From positions 698,501 through 762,500 of the forward strand of contig NZ_BQME02000001.1 of the NCBI RefSeq assembly GCF_022180385.2: a DNA stretch of 64,000 nucleotides, read 5' to 3'. Under the pieces are notes generated by a model, which was given only the letters and a program-made list of their open reading frames with translations, was not told the DNA's origin and did not search any database. The number at the start of each line of letters is the position of its first letter. Within the stretch, counting starts at the first letter, position 1. Below, piece by piece: positions 34,424 through 44,027 of the stretch. The position numbers and the translations under genes are program-made. This stretch comes from Paenibacillus sp. L3-i20 (lineage in GTDB: Bacteria; Bacillota; Bacilli; Paenibacillales; Paenibacillaceae).

Positions 34424-34528
34424 ATCACCATCTGCTTCCTATAATAAAATAGTAAGTCTAATAGTAATAGCATATGTTGCGGAGTGAGTGAACGAGTTGG
34501 CTTTTCCAACATAATCGATAGCCTTTTT

Positions 34529-35383
34529 TTATGGGCGTTTCAATTCTACAACAACAATTTCTGGACGATTAAATAGTCGTTGAGAGAATGAACTATTACC
34601 AAGGCCTCGGCTAACGATCATTGAAGATTGTCCACTTTCGTGAATCCCTTCAAAATATTTAGGCCACCAGCCTTGGCCAGGTGCAAACATTCCACCCACA
34701 AACGGAATTCTAATTTGCCCGCCATGTGCATGTCCCGTTAAACTCAGATCCATGTTGTATTGTGCATAAACATCAAACAGTTCCGGTCTATGCGACAATA
34801 GCACCGTATACGCCTCAGGATGACCCAATCCCTCAATTGCCTCATCCAAATGTGCTTCTATCTTATCCACATCTCCATCTTTCTCCTGATTGAACATTGG
34901 ATCATCAACCCCGATTAATCGAATGACTCCATCGCCTAACGGGATTACCTCATGTGCATTTCGAAGAACGATAACTCCCGCATCAATAAGTTTCTTCTCA
35001 AGCATAGGGTAGCTTGGAACGGCAAATTCATGATTGCCAACGATGAAATAAACAGGTGCAATTTCTGCTACACCTAACATCATCGATAAGCTAGCTTCTT
35101 CATCGTAATGATTGCCATCTACCAAGTCACCCGTCACTACGATAATATCAGGATCTAGCCGATCGACCTTTTCAAGCAACGGCTTCTGGTTCTTTCCGAA
35201 TTGTTTACTTTGAAGATCCGAAAGCTGAACAATTTTAAAACTTTCTGCACCACTCGGCAGTTTGTTTGTGCTTATTTTGAAGTTCGTAACGCCGATAGCA
35301 TTATTTTCGAAATGGAGAAATAAAAATACGACAACGATAAAAGACGGAATGTATATAAAAAACCAACGTTTTGTTCGACTCAT
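34529..35383 (-). CDS. Membrane-anchored calcineurin-like metallophosphoesterase
   Basis: 284 aa, with an N-terminal TM anchor (about 7-25). Metal-site motifs occur in order: QLSDLQ (about 52), VVTGDLVDGNH (about 82-92), FIVGNHEF (about 116-123), LLSHRPE (about 193-199) and LTGHAHGGQIR (about 214-224). This is the YkuE/YaeI-like branch with an external catalytic domain. Members hydrolyse phosphoesters, some of them lipid A precursors or nucleotides; the substrate is unknown here. It follows the DUF4173 gene on the same strand (34-bp gap). Confidence 0.9.
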   Translation of the reverse strand: MSRTKRWFFIYIPSFIVVVFLFLHFENNAIGVTNFKISTNKLPSGAESFKIVQLSDLQSKQFGKNQKPLLEKVDRLDPDIIVVTGDLVDGNHYDEEASLSMMLGVAEIAPVYFIVGNHEFAVPSYPMLEKKLIDAGVIVLRNAHEVIPLGDGVIRLIGVDDPMFNQEKDGDVDKIEAHLDEAIEGLGHPEAYTVLLSHRPELFDVYAQYNMDLSLTGHAHGGQIRIPFVGGMFAPGQGWWPKYFEGIHESGQSSMIVSRGLGNSSFSQRLFNRPEIVVVELKRP

Positions 35384-35416
35384 ATTGCCTGACCTCTTTC
35401 ATCCTTTAACTAATTT

Positions 35417-36931
35417 CTATTCCTTCATACGCTCCTTCGCCAAGCTCCAAGATTGCCAATGATTCCTTTCACGCGCTTCAAGACGCAATTGCTTTATAAC
35501 TTCTTCTAACTCCGTTAACTCAGGATTCTCTTTATAAAACTTTATTAATGTTGGACCAGCATCGGCAGATAACATACCTAAGTAAGAAACATCGATTACA
35601 CCTGTTCGTTCGTATCGCTCAATATTGTTCGTTGCTATTCGAACATCGAGGTTGGCATAGTTCATGATAACGTACGCTATAATCGCCAAAACAATATAAA
35701 CTTTCGCTAGAGAGAACCTGCCATACCAGATACGCCCAAGGGAGACGATCATAAGCACGGCTAGAAAAATCATAAATCCATGTACGAGCAGGCGAAGAGT
35801 TGTGTAGCCGTATGCTTCCTCATAAAGCGACAATCGGCTATAGGCCGAAATCAGCATCACGAGGGTACAACCCATAAGAAGGCTAAGCAGTACTTTGCGA
35901 ATACGTTGCAGCCAAACACCACCGGATTTAATAAAATGTAAGCCAACAAGCAATATTGCAATATTTAATATCGCAATTAGTACAAGTTCAGCGAATCCTC
36001 TGCGAGCATATTCTGCATATGCCGTCCCGTCAGGCAATAACCCTTCAGCAGCGCCAAACAAATAAGTAAATTGAATTGCAGCAAACACCATATAAACAAT
36101 ATTGACACATATTAGCACAGTTATCGCTGTAATCGGATCTAAAGCTGCAGGTTCGGATGGTTTCCCGGTTTTTACATGCCATACTGGATCATTTTGAAAA
36201 CCGATGGCATCTGGTTGCTTCGGTTTCCGAAAGAGAAGACCCCAAATATAACAAAAGGTATAAAGCGCTATAAAGGCACCTGCTAATACACGCATAACAG
36301 CAGTTCCAAAAACTTCACCGTTTAACCCAGTCGGGATCACATTAAGCCAGGACATGAATATGCCATCAGCAGACGCAAGCAGTGTAAGAACGATAATGAG
36401 CAGTGGTGCTGCAAGAATTAGGCCAAATCCAATCTTTCTTGCATTTGAATTAGGTTTAGCAGTCCCCTCTTCTGAACGTACCCAATCTGCTGTTATACCA
36501 AACGGTATCGACAAATGGACAAAAGGTGTAATTAACCATTGTTTTAATAACTCGAAATAAAACACGATACGGTTCCATGGTTGCGATGCTCCTCTTGTTA
36601 GCAGCATCGTTTGTGTGACGACTAGAATCGGCAAAGCAATCCAATTAAGTGCCCGGAACACTTCATTCGCAAATAGAGCATAACTCAAAGAAAGAAGAGC
36701 AATTGGTATGAGCAGCAGCCAACCTAATTTCGATTGTCCTCTCCACTTGTCAAAACCACCGATTCTTCCTTTGATCGAATAAAAAAATAATGTATAGAAC
36801 CCCAGTGCGAACAGCATCATCGATACGCCAGCTGGTCTAGCGACAAATAAATATTGGCCGATCAGTCCTAGAAATAAGGCCATTAACCACATTGTCACAT
36901 ATCTCTTCTGCCAAGGCGCTGGATCTCTCAT
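35417..36931 (-). CDS. DUF4173 polytopic membrane protein
   Basis: 504 aa with about 12 predicted TM helices and a short hydrophilic C-terminus (LEEVIKQLRLEARERNHWQSW). The central LTLLASADGIF motif is characteristic of DUF4173. The function is unknown. It lies 34 bp upstream of the metallophosphoesterase gene, suggesting a two-gene operon, and diverges from the SgrR-like regulator gene by 112 bp. Confidence 0.78.
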   Translation of the reverse strand: MRDPAPWQKRYVTMWLMALFLGLIGQYLFVARPAGVSMMLFALGFYTLFFYSIKGRIGGFDKWRGQSKLGWLLLIPIALLSLSYALFANEVFRALNWIALPILVVTQTMLLTRGASQPWNRIVFYFELLKQWLITPFVHLSIPFGITADWVRSEEGTAKPNSNARKIGFGLILAAPLLIIVLTLLASADGIFMSWLNVIPTGLNGEVFGTAVMRVLAGAFIALYTFCYIWGLLFRKPKQPDAIGFQNDPVWHVKTGKPSEPAALDPITAITVLICVNIVYMVFAAIQFTYLFGAAEGLLPDGTAYAEYARRGFAELVLIAILNIAILLVGLHFIKSGGVWLQRIRKVLLSLLMGCTLVMLISAYSRLSLYEEAYGYTTLRLLVHGFMIFLAVLMIVSLGRIWYGRFSLAKVYIVLAIIAYVIMNYANLDVRIATNNIERYERTGVIDVSYLGMLSADAGPTLIKFYKENPELTELEEVIKQLRLEARERNHWQSWSLAKERMKE

Positions 36932-37043
36932 AGCTGAACACTCCTTTGTTTTTTTCTACTTTTATTGTAACCTATAAAATAAGAACAAAAAGTGTAAGTT
37001 ACATTTTTGGAATTTCATATTTTTGATTATGAAAGGAACCGAT

Positions 37044-38858
37044 ATGAAAATAAGGCGGCATTATTTTATGTTGCGACGATCCTACCCACAGGCCGTAGAT
37101 GGAGAAGGACTGGAAATTACAACAGCAGAGCTGGCTGAAACGCTCCAATGTACCCATCGCAATATGGTACTCTTGTTGAAACGAATGGTTCAAGAAGGCT
37201 GGATTGTTTGGTCACCTAGACGGGGAAGAGGAAATCGTTCTTCACTCACTTTTATCGCTTCAATGGAGAAGCTTCTTTTGGATGAAGCGAAGGAACTTGT
37301 TCTAAGAGGTGATCTGCAAACTGCATTAACAATGATTCAGCAGCAGCAGGCAGGACATACGCTGCAAGAACAGTTTCAAGAATGGCTCACGGGACAGTTT
37401 GGATTCCGTACAGAAGTGGAGGGCAACCGGCGAATGGACACACTTCGCTTCCCCCTTCCAGGCATGATCAATAGTCTTGATCCTGCTCGAATTCATTATT
37501 TCGGTGAATCACATTTCGTAAATCAATTATTTGATAGTTTAGTTCGAATGGATGATAAGGGGGAATCTATCCTTCCCCATCTTGCTCATGCTTGGGAAGT
37601 TAATGAGGATAGGACGGAGTGGACCTTTTATCTGCGAAAAGGTGTCCTTTTCCATCATGGAAGAGAAATGTTAGCTTCTGATGTTATGTTTTCCCTACAG
37701 CGACTGCGTAAACTTGCACCCAATGGATTGTACAGCGGGGTATACAATGGGATCGAATCCATGATAACACCAGATGACACGACCATTAGCATTAGGTTGA
37801 AGGAGCGTAATGAAGTGTTCCTCTCCTTCCTGACTACTAATCGCGCCTCCATCGTGCCACAAGATATTTGCTTAGCGGAAGGAGAACGATTCGGTGAAGC
37901 TGGCAAATCTCCTATCGGAACAGGACCTTTTCGTCTTCTTTCCAATGAACAAGGGATATGGACACTCGAGGCTTTCCCTTCCTATTTCCAAGGTAGAGCT
38001 TTCCTCGATCGTGTAGAAATATGGACGATGCCCATCGCTAACGAGCAGGAGGATGAACCAACTGTCGAACTCCAAAAGTTTCAGGTCATGCACAACGTTC
38101 GTATATCTGATATGGCTGGAAGCGAGTGGCAACAAGTAAGACAATCAGGAACGACATGCAAATTTTTGACGGTGAATGAATTGAAGGAAGGACCGCTCAC
38201 GAGCCCCGAGATTCGTGCCACTCTAGATCGTGCACTTAACCGGCCCAAGCTGCTACGAATGCTCTCAGGTGACGTTATTGAGTCTGCATCCAGCTTCTGG
38301 CTCCATGACAAAAGTGGTGATACGGATGAGTGTATAGATGATGAGGATCAATTCGCGGCAATTAACGAGGAGGATACTGATTCAAATGATAGGGGTAAAA
38401 AGCTTGTTTTGACGCTAACTACGATTCCACAATATGCGAATGATGCTGCTATTCTCAAGCAATTACTTCAAGAACAGGATATCATCTTAGACATTCATTT
38501 GATTGCTGCCGAGCAGTTTAAAGGAAATGCTCGTATGTCTAGCGATTTGCTCCTATTCGCTGTCATGCTTGACGAGCACAGAGAATTGCGACTCATTGAC
38601 CTGTATAAGAGCATACAACAGCATATGCCTACAACACTGAGTCACGAGCTGGAAGATGCATTAGATCGCATTTTATCAGAAAAGGAAGCTGGAAATCGAG
38701 TTAAGCTGTTTATTAAAATCGAGCAAGAGCTAGTGAAGAGGCATAGTTTGTTATTTCTGTATCGTAAACATCTTAAGACTGCTTTCCACCCCTCCGTTCA
38801 AGGTATTTCACTTGAGTCTCTGGGCTGGGTGCGTTTCCGTGATTTATGGTTTCGCTAA
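37044..38858 (+). CDS. SgrR-like regulator: HTH fused to solute-binding domain
   Basis: 604 aa from ATG 37044 (AAAGGAACCGAT upstream; TTG 37023 is less suitable). An N-terminal winged HTH of SgrR_N type (about 1-85; LAETLQCTHRNMVLLLKRMVQEGWIVW and GRGNRS) is followed by a cytoplasmic SBP_bac_5-like domain (about 130-590; SLDPARIHYFGESHFVNQLF, LRKGVLFHHGREM, GTGPFRL). There is no signal peptide, so the binding domain senses a ligand in the cytoplasm, as in SgrR (B. subtilis YtrA-unrelated, YbdO-like). The DUF2500 gene follows after 19 bp and may be its target or operon partner. Confidence 0.85.
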   Translation: MKIRRHYFMLRRSYPQAVDGEGLEITTAELAETLQCTHRNMVLLLKRMVQEGWIVWSPRRGRGNRSSLTFIASMEKLLLDEAKELVLRGDLQTALTMIQQQQAGHTLQEQFQEWLTGQFGFRTEVEGNRRMDTLRFPLPGMINSLDPARIHYFGESHFVNQLFDSLVRMDDKGESILPHLAHAWEVNEDRTEWTFYLRKGVLFHHGREMLASDVMFSLQRLRKLAPNGLYSGVYNGIESMITPDDTTISIRLKERNEVFLSFLTTNRASIVPQDICLAEGERFGEAGKSPIGTGPFRLLSNEQGIWTLEAFPSYFQGRAFLDRVEIWTMPIANEQEDEPTVELQKFQVMHNVRISDMAGSEWQQVRQSGTTCKFLTVNELKEGPLTSPEIRATLDRALNRPKLLRMLSGDVIESASSFWLHDKSGDTDECIDDEDQFAAINEEDTDSNDRGKKLVLTLTTIPQYANDAAILKQLLQEQDIILDIHLIAAEQFKGNARMSSDLLLFAVMLDEHRELRLIDLYKSIQQHMPTTLSHELEDALDRILSEKEAGNRVKLFIKIEQELVKRHSLLFLYRKHLKTAFHPSVQGISLESLGWVRFRDLWFR

Positions 38859-38877
38859 TTAAAAGGAGGATTTGTTA

Positions 38878-39273
38878 ATGGGACCCACCAGTTCATTCGG
38901 CAATGGATTTGATTTTATGACCACGATATTTCCATTTATATTTATTTTGATATTTTTGTTTATTGCCGGGACGATCGTGTACAGAGTTGTGCAACACTTC
39001 CGCAATTCCAGCTCCCCGCAAGAAAATCATTACGCACGGATTATATCGAAACGTATGGATGTTAGACACGTCAATAATAACAATAATATGAACAATGTAT
39101 CGAGCTCATCCCGTACCTATTATTACATTACATTAGAATTCGATGACGGCTCACGACGAGAATTTCTCGATGTAAAAAATCTGTTCGGATTAGTCATTGA
39201 AGGTGACACGGGCTATGCTGCAACAAAAGGCGAATGGATTGTCGCATTCGAACGAAATGCCGGTCAGCAGTAA
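38878..39273 (+). CDS. DUF2500 membrane protein
   Basis: 131 aa from ATG 38878 (AGGAGGA 7 nt upstream). One N-terminal TM helix (about 13-36, TTIFPFIFILIFLFIAGTIVY) and a soluble beta-rich domain (about 45-131) with ARIISKRMDVRHVN, YYYITLEFDDGSRREF and EGDTGYAATKGEWIV, the DUF2500 pattern. An Asn-rich stretch (about 58-68) is expanded. The function is unknown. It lies 19 bp after the SgrR-like gene. Confidence 0.83.
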   Translation: MGPTSSFGNGFDFMTTIFPFIFILIFLFIAGTIVYRVVQHFRNSSSPQENHYARIISKRMDVRHVNNNNNMNNVSSSSRTYYYITLEFDDGSRREFLDVKNLFGLVIEGDTGYAATKGEWIVAFERNAGQQ

Positions 39274-39289
39274 ACTGTTAAACCAAATT

Positions 39290-39361
39290 GAGATTAGGAA
39301 GGTCACACTTTTGTCCATTACGTTAATGTAACAGCATCTGCAATATTGACCTTCCTATCTC
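39290..39361. terminator. Bidirectional terminator hairpin
   Basis: GAGATTAGGAAGGTCA (39290-39305) pairs with TGACCTTCCTATCTC (39347-39361) with a single bulged base and a 41-nt loop, between the DUF2500 gene and the convergent GNAT gene. Confidence 0.7.
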
Positions 39362-39388
39362 ATTTCATTAGCCCTACATCTATCAATG

Positions 39389-39880
39389 CTACTGCGGGAA
39401 CGCCTCAATTCGTTTCTCCATACATAAACTCGCTTCGCTTTCTTCATATTCGCCAAATGGCTCAATCTCATAGAAGCCCTGCTTCTTATAAAAAGCAACA
39501 GATTCTACTTGAGGAGCACCAGTCTCAAGTTTCATGACCGTACAACCAAGCTTAACGGCACATTGCTCCAAGTACTTTAATACTTTCCCGGCAATGCCCT
39601 GACGTCTAATGGCAGACTCGACAAAAAACCTTTTTAATTCCGCCGTATTCGCATCAAGTTGCCGAATTCCGCCACAACCAACAGGAACTCCATCCCAGTA
39701 AGCAACTACAAAGATCATATCTTTCGTCTTCGGATCATTGAAGTCTACCCCGTTAATATCTTCAGGGACATATAATTCAAGCAAGTAATGATCCAATCTT
39801 TCTATTAACATTGCCAGATCAAGGTTATTAGATGGAACCGACTCTATCATTAATCTCTCTTGATTGACTTGCTGCTCCAC
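39389..39880 (-). CDS. GNAT-family N-acetyltransferase
   Basis: About 163 aa from GTG 39880 (GGAGG 9 nt upstream). The acetyl-CoA motif A is ELKRFFVESAIRRQGIAGKVLKYLE (about 91-115; the R/Q-x-x-G-x-A core is RRQGIA), with the C-terminal beta-bulge FYKKQGFYEIEPF. It transfers acetyl from acetyl-CoA to an amine; the substrate is unknown. Confidence 0.88.
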   Translation of the reverse strand: MEQQVNQERLMIESVPSNNLDLAMLIERLDHYLLELYVPEDINGVDFNDPKTKDMIFVVAYWDGVPVGCGGIRQLDANTAELKRFFVESAIRRQGIAGKVLKYLEQCAVKLGCTVMKLETGAPQVESVAFYKKQGFYEIEPFGEYEESEASLCMEKRIEAFPQ

Positions 39881-39934
39881 TCTCTCCAACCTCCATCCTT
39901 CTAATTGCAAATATATCTATATGGTTAGCTGCTA

Positions 39935-40762
39935 CTATAATTTAGGGAGACTCATTTGCTCTGCATACCATTCCCAACCGAAACCAACCTGCTCTGGCTT
40001 ATGCGAATCCGAGCCATAAACACAAGGGATATCCAGTTTTCTGCATTCAGCTAGAAACCATTCTGGTACATAAGGCTTTCCGCATGTTGCTACGCGAAAT
40101 CCAGCCGTGTTGACATCTATTCCAACATTCGACTTAACAAGCAGCGGCAAAATACGTTCCAATCTCCGCTTTATTAATGCTTCATCGATAGGCGGCAATT
40201 CTAGATGAAACTTTTCGATCAGGTTGATATGTCCGATCCGCTTTCGCATAGGCAATTGTGATGCCCATTCAATCGCTGCTTCAACATGGTCATAGTATTC
40301 ATTGACGACGTTGTCCATCGTCCCGTAATGAGCTAATATATTTGTTTTGAAATCATCCGCTTTGTAGTCCATACAGCGAGTACCGCCAATACCCGGTAAA
40401 TAGTGAACCGAATAAACAACATCCTCCAAATCCTTATGCCACTTCTCAACAATTCGCTCTGTATAGTCCAACTGACCTGGCAAATAATCCAATTCGAGAC
40501 CTACAGCAACATCAATCTTCCCTTCGTAACGACGCTTCATCTCCTTAACATACGCCATATAGTCAGGTAGCTCTTCTTCGGGCATCGCAAGTTCGTCCCA
40601 AAGCTTTTTATCTTCTATCCAACCCTGAGGCAGCGGTGGATGTTCACTTATTGTGTAGCGTTCGAAACCAAGTTCAATTGCACGGTCCAAATACAATTCT
40701 TGAATAGCATCATTCCCGTGATAACAAAAGCGAGTATGTGTGTGACCATCCCATTTAATCAT
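39935..40762 (-). CDS. PHP-family histidinol-phosphatase-like hydrolase
   Basis: 275 aa from ATG 40762 (AGGAG 8 nt upstream). PHP metal ligands are visible: WDGHTHTRFCYHG at 4-16, YTISEHPPLP at about 36-45, GLELDYL at about 92-98, YSVHYLPG at about 118-125, and SDSHKPEQVG near 250. Length and motifs resemble HisJ/HisK histidinol-phosphatases. No other his gene is nearby, and PHP enzymes of this type also hydrolyse other phosphoesters, so the substrate is provisional. Confidence 0.85.
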   Translation of the reverse strand: MIKWDGHTHTRFCYHGNDAIQELYLDRAIELGFERYTISEHPPLPQGWIEDKKLWDELAMPEEELPDYMAYVKEMKRRYEGKIDVAVGLELDYLPGQLDYTERIVEKWHKDLEDVVYSVHYLPGIGGTRCMDYKADDFKTNILAHYGTMDNVVNEYYDHVEAAIEWASQLPMRKRIGHINLIEKFHLELPPIDEALIKRRLERILPLLVKSNVGIDVNTAGFRVATCGKPYVPEWFLAECRKLDIPCVYGSDSHKPEQVGFGWEWYAEQMSLPKL

Positions 40763-40994
40763 CCAGTTAACTCCTCCATTCAAGCCATATATTCATAGTC
40801 AAATGTACTCCATTTCAATAGATTATCATTTTGCTGACTACAGGTAAATCCAATTCTTTCGCTGGAACATAAACCTACATCTACGCACTTTAAACCTGTG
40901 AGAATTTCACATTTACTCGAAATAAAGGTATTTTGGCGGGGGATGTCGAATAACTGGTGGGAAAATGTCGTTTATTATTTCTAGGAGGATACAT

Positions 40995-41987
40995 ATGAAA
41001 TGGATGTCCAAACGATTTACATTCGTCGTTATTCCGGATGCGAATCAAACTGTCCAACGTTATCGCATTTCTGGACTCACCTTCATTCTAATTCCTGTCA
41101 TTATTTTAATACTCGTCGTCTGTTCGATCCTCTTCACTCTTTTGTTTACGGGGAAGGTATCTCATTTCAATAAACTGAAGACACAAATGGAAACGGCAGA
41201 TGCAAACTATAAGCAACAACTTCTGCAGCGAAATGAGCAAATATCGATGTTAGAAACGAATCTACTCGTTATCTCAGAGCAAGCCCAGCAAGTAGAAACT
41301 AAATTGTCGAATATTTCAGAACTCGAACTTCAATTGAAAGAGATCGCAGGTATCGAGAAATCTTCTGTTCGAATTTCATCAAGTATCGAGAAAGCTGAAG
41401 GCGGTACAGGCGGTGAGGAAATTATTGTACCTACCAATAGATCAGGTTCCACAGTAGAGCTTACTTCGCAAAACCTCTCCAATTTATCACTCGAAATGGA
41501 CAAAATGAGGCCCAGCTTAGAAGCAACGATCGAAGCTATTAAAAATTATCAACATATTTTAGATATAACACCAACCATTTGGCCTGCAGATTCCCGGAAA
41601 ATCACATCCACATTCGGCATCAGGCGAGATCCATTCTCTAGAAGGAGCTCGTTGCACACTGGTCTTGACCTTGGAGGTGATCGAGGTGACCCTATTTATG
41701 CGACAGCTGATGGTGTCATCACATTATCTGAAAATAATTACCCGCAAGGAAACAATATTATTATCGATCATGGCCGTGGCATAGAAACCCGCTATCTCCA
41801 TCTTAATGAGAGGTTAGTTCAGGTCGGAGATAAAGTGTCAAAAGGCGATCTCATTGGAGAATTAGGCAACACAGGTAGAAGTACAGGGCCTCATCTGCAC
41901 TATGAAGTAATCGTTAATGGTACACAGGTTGATCCACGACCATACATAAAAGAAGATAGAGAGGATAATAACGATGTTCAAAAGTAA
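40995..41987 (+). CDS. M23 (LytM-type) metallopeptidase, membrane-anchored
   Basis: 330 aa from ATG 40995 (CTAGGAGGATACAT upstream). There is a cytoplasmic basic N-terminus, one TM helix (about 25-50, FILIPVIILILVVCSILF), an extracytoplasmic coiled coil (about 60-130), and a C-terminal M23 domain (about 200-330). Zinc ligands are in SLHTGLDLGG and THLHYEV (seen as GPHLHYEVI). These enzymes cleave peptidoglycan cross-links or activate other hydrolases. The gene overlaps the following bactofilin gene by 14 bp; such pairs act together in cell-shape control. Confidence 0.92.
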   Translation: MKWMSKRFTFVVIPDANQTVQRYRISGLTFILIPVIILILVVCSILFTLLFTGKVSHFNKLKTQMETADANYKQQLLQRNEQISMLETNLLVISEQAQQVETKLSNISELELQLKEIAGIEKSSVRISSSIEKAEGGTGGEEIIVPTNRSGSTVELTSQNLSNLSLEMDKMRPSLEATIEAIKNYQHILDITPTIWPADSRKITSTFGIRRDPFSRRSSLHTGLDLGGDRGDPIYATADGVITLSENNYPQGNNIIIDHGRGIETRYLHLNERLVQVGDKVSKGDLIGELGNTGRSTGPHLHYEVIVNGTQVDPRPYIKEDREDNNDVQK

Positions 41988-42378
41988 GAGCGGCGGCAAA
42001 ATTAATCCCGATTCAACGGATACATTAATCGGTGAAGGCACAATATTTGAGGGGAATATCAAATCAGAAGCCAGCATTCGTATTGAAGGAACCATCATTG
42101 GAGACATCATATCAGATGGAGATATCATCATTGGTGAAAATGGCAGCGTAACCTCCAATGTTTCTTCGCGTGATCTAGTACTAGCGGGAAAACTGAACGG
42201 ACATGCAGAAGTAAAAGGCAAGCTGACGATATGCTCTACGGGCACATTGAATGGCAACATAATCGCACAATCACTTATTATCGAATCGGGTGGCATTTTT
42301 AACGGCAGCAGTAAAATGGGTACAAACAATACCGTTACTCCTACGCAAACAGGGAAAGAAGTAAAGGCATCATCTTAA
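41974..42378 (+). CDS. Bactofilin (polymer-forming cytoskeletal protein)
   Basis: 134 aa. A basic short N-terminus (MFKSKSGGKI), then a bactofilin beta-helix core (about 15-105) of repeated hydrophobic turns: GTIFEGNIKSEASIRIEG, GDIISDGDIIIGENG and GKLTICSTGTLNGNI. It has no TM segment and polymerises on the membrane inner face. Its translation overlaps the M23 peptidase gene, indicating a functional pair that positions wall hydrolysis. It is followed by a terminator. Confidence 0.92.
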   Translation: MFKSKSGGKINPDSTDTLIGEGTIFEGNIKSEASIRIEGTIIGDIISDGDIIIGENGSVTSNVSSRDLVLAGKLNGHAEVKGKLTICSTGTLNGNIIAQSLIIESGGIFNGSSKMGTNNTVTPTQTGKEVKASS

Positions 42379-42397
42379 CTTTTTTGCAGGCAAATGG

Positions 42398-42443
42398 AAG
42401 ACCCAAGTACAGGGGCTAATTAGTCCTTTAACTTGGGTCTTTC
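42398..42443 (+). terminator. Terminator after bactofilin
   Basis: AAGACCCAAGT (42398-42408) pairs perfectly with ACTTGGGTCTT (42431-42441), followed by TCCTT. It can also serve the convergent AAC(3)-like gene. Confidence 0.82.
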
Positions 42444-42478
42444 CTTCGTTTGGGTCTTCTTTTCTCTCTATACACGAT

Positions 42479-43285
42479 CTATTTTCGGTTAGTTTCCATC
42501 CACTTTACTCCAAAATCCACTACATCTCTTTGACGCATAAGCCGAACAGTTGCGTCGCCAATCTTACCTATCTTGACTGCGTTAGTCTCGCGTTCAAACG
42601 CTTCGCCTATTGCTTCAAAATCATCTGAATCAAAATCCAAATCATCGAACGTAATCCACTCTCTTTTGCCATCGACAACACAAGGAGCTCCTTGTTTCAT
42701 GTGCACCTTTGAAGCATAATCTGCCCTAAGCTCCGACAAATGAAGGGAGGTATTATTGCTATATCCAACACCTAACAGCAACACCCAACCATCCTTGTCG
42801 TAAATACGTGCAATTGGAGACTGCTCTCCTATTCCATAATGAAGGGAATGCTCCTCCGTAATGAAGCTAGCTTGTTTGCCACGAGCTGCAAAAGATGTCT
42901 GTGGATGCGAGCTGCGAAGTGTACCGTTCTGCTTACGGAAACATTCCACAATAGCTCCCATAGAGGTTGATGGTGTTAAATCCACCTCAAAAGGCGGCAT
43001 CTCCGTCTTAATTATGCTCCACCATGGTTCAGGTACGGGTGGTTTGCACCAACCAGATGGATCTGTTAAATTCGGAGTATGCGTTGGCATTACTAATGTG
43101 CCATCATTCCCTAAAGCTTGCTCAAGTGCCAATACAATAGCAGATTCTCCTCCTACAATCCATCGATTCATCGACTTCATTGAAGAATGAACAATAAGCG
43201 TCATTCCCTCCACCACACCTATTTCATGCAAACTTTTGGTAACTGATGCTATCGTTAATGGCATTTCTGCAATATTCATAGTCAT
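42479..43285 (-). CDS. AAC(3)-family aminoglycoside/antibiotic N-acetyltransferase (YokD-like)
   Basis: 268 aa with the Antibiotic_NAT motifs VHSSMKSM (about 33-40), VMPTHTPNLTDP (about 60-71), LTPSTSMGAIVECFR (about 92-106), RSSHPQTSFAARG (about 112-124) and LLLGVGYSNNTSLHLSE. The family transfers acetyl from acetyl-CoA to the 3-amino group of aminoglycosides, but chromosomal Bacillus members (YokD) often have other substrates, so resistance should not be assumed. Confidence 0.87.
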   Translation of the reverse strand: MTMNIAEMPLTIASVTKSLHEIGVVEGMTLIVHSSMKSMNRWIVGGESAIVLALEQALGNDGTLVMPTHTPNLTDPSGWCKPPVPEPWWSIIKTEMPPFEVDLTPSTSMGAIVECFRKQNGTLRSSHPQTSFAARGKQASFITEEHSLHYGIGEQSPIARIYDKDGWVLLLGVGYSNNTSLHLSELRADYASKVHMKQGAPCVVDGKREWITFDDLDFDSDDFEAIGEAFERETNAVKIGKIGDATVRLMRQRDVVDFGVKWMETNRK

Positions 43286-43383
43286 TTTGTATCAAACCTC
43301 TCTTGGTCCAAACATAGTAACTATAAATTATCACATACACATGCATCTAGATAGGTAAAAGTTTACTATAAAAGTAAAGTACC

Positions 43384-43785
43384 TTAGTCTGTATCAGCCC
43401 CGCAACTAATCATCCACATGACGCCGTATTTATCTTCCAGATCCCCATACAAACCACCCCAGAATACTGGTTCAAGCGGGTGCCTTACTGTTCCGCCTTC
43501 AGCAAGATTATCGAAAGCTTTTCTTCCTTCAGTTCCAGATTTGAACTCTAGATTAAGACTGATACCATTCCCACGCGTAAGTGGCTCTAAAGAATCAGCC
43601 ATGAAGAAACTTACTCCTCCCGCGGTAAAGCACATATGCATAATTTTATCCTTAATTGCATCATTGGACATTGGGGATTCAGCATGAGTCTGTATGGAGT
43701 TAATCTGCCCTCCGAGCGCTTCCATGTAGAAATTTGCTTGAGCTCTGGAATCCTCCGAAAATAAAAAAGGCATAAGCGTTGCCAC
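43384..43785 (-). CDS. VOC-superfamily protein (PhnB/DUF1428-like)
   Basis: 133 aa, a single glyoxalase-like fold of the PhnB type: MPFLFSEDSRAQANFYMEALGG at the N-terminus, MHMCFTAGGVSFFMAD in the middle and WGGLYGDLEDKYGVMWMI at the C-terminus. No metal-ligand pattern is certain. It is probably a binding or isomerase-type protein; the substrate is unknown. Confidence 0.85.
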   Translation of the reverse strand: MATLMPFLFSEDSRAQANFYMEALGGQINSIQTHAESPMSNDAIKDKIMHMCFTAGGVSFFMADSLEPLTRGNGISLNLEFKSGTEGRKAFDNLAEGGTVRHPLEPVFWGGLYGDLEDKYGVMWMISCGADTD

Positions 43786-43944
43786 GTTTCATCATCCTTC
43801 CAATTAATGATTTGATATGCTTGCTTTCATTGTAACAGTTATCGTGAAAAGAAATTTCTTATGGATTGCTCAGTTCCACTACTTGAAAAGCTGTTTCTTC
43901 GAATTAACACTCGGCAAGATAATCCCTTAAAGGGCTATTATCGA

Positions 43945-43990
43945 AAAAAACCATGTACAGCGCTTTATAATAGCATCGCCGCACATGGTT
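43945..43990 (-). terminator. Terminator after the small HNH-repeat-like gene
   Basis: On the minus strand AACCATGT pairs with ACATGGTT and is followed by TTTTTTTC; loop 26 nt. It stands 38 bp after the stop codon. Confidence 0.75.
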
Positions 43991-44027
43991 AACTACAGTC
44001 ATTTATTCCTTTATGTATCGAAACTAC

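Noticed and set aside
42479..43285. Aminoglycoside resistance gene
   Set aside because: The family is right, but chromosomal YokD-like members often do not act on aminoglycosides; I report the family without claiming resistance.
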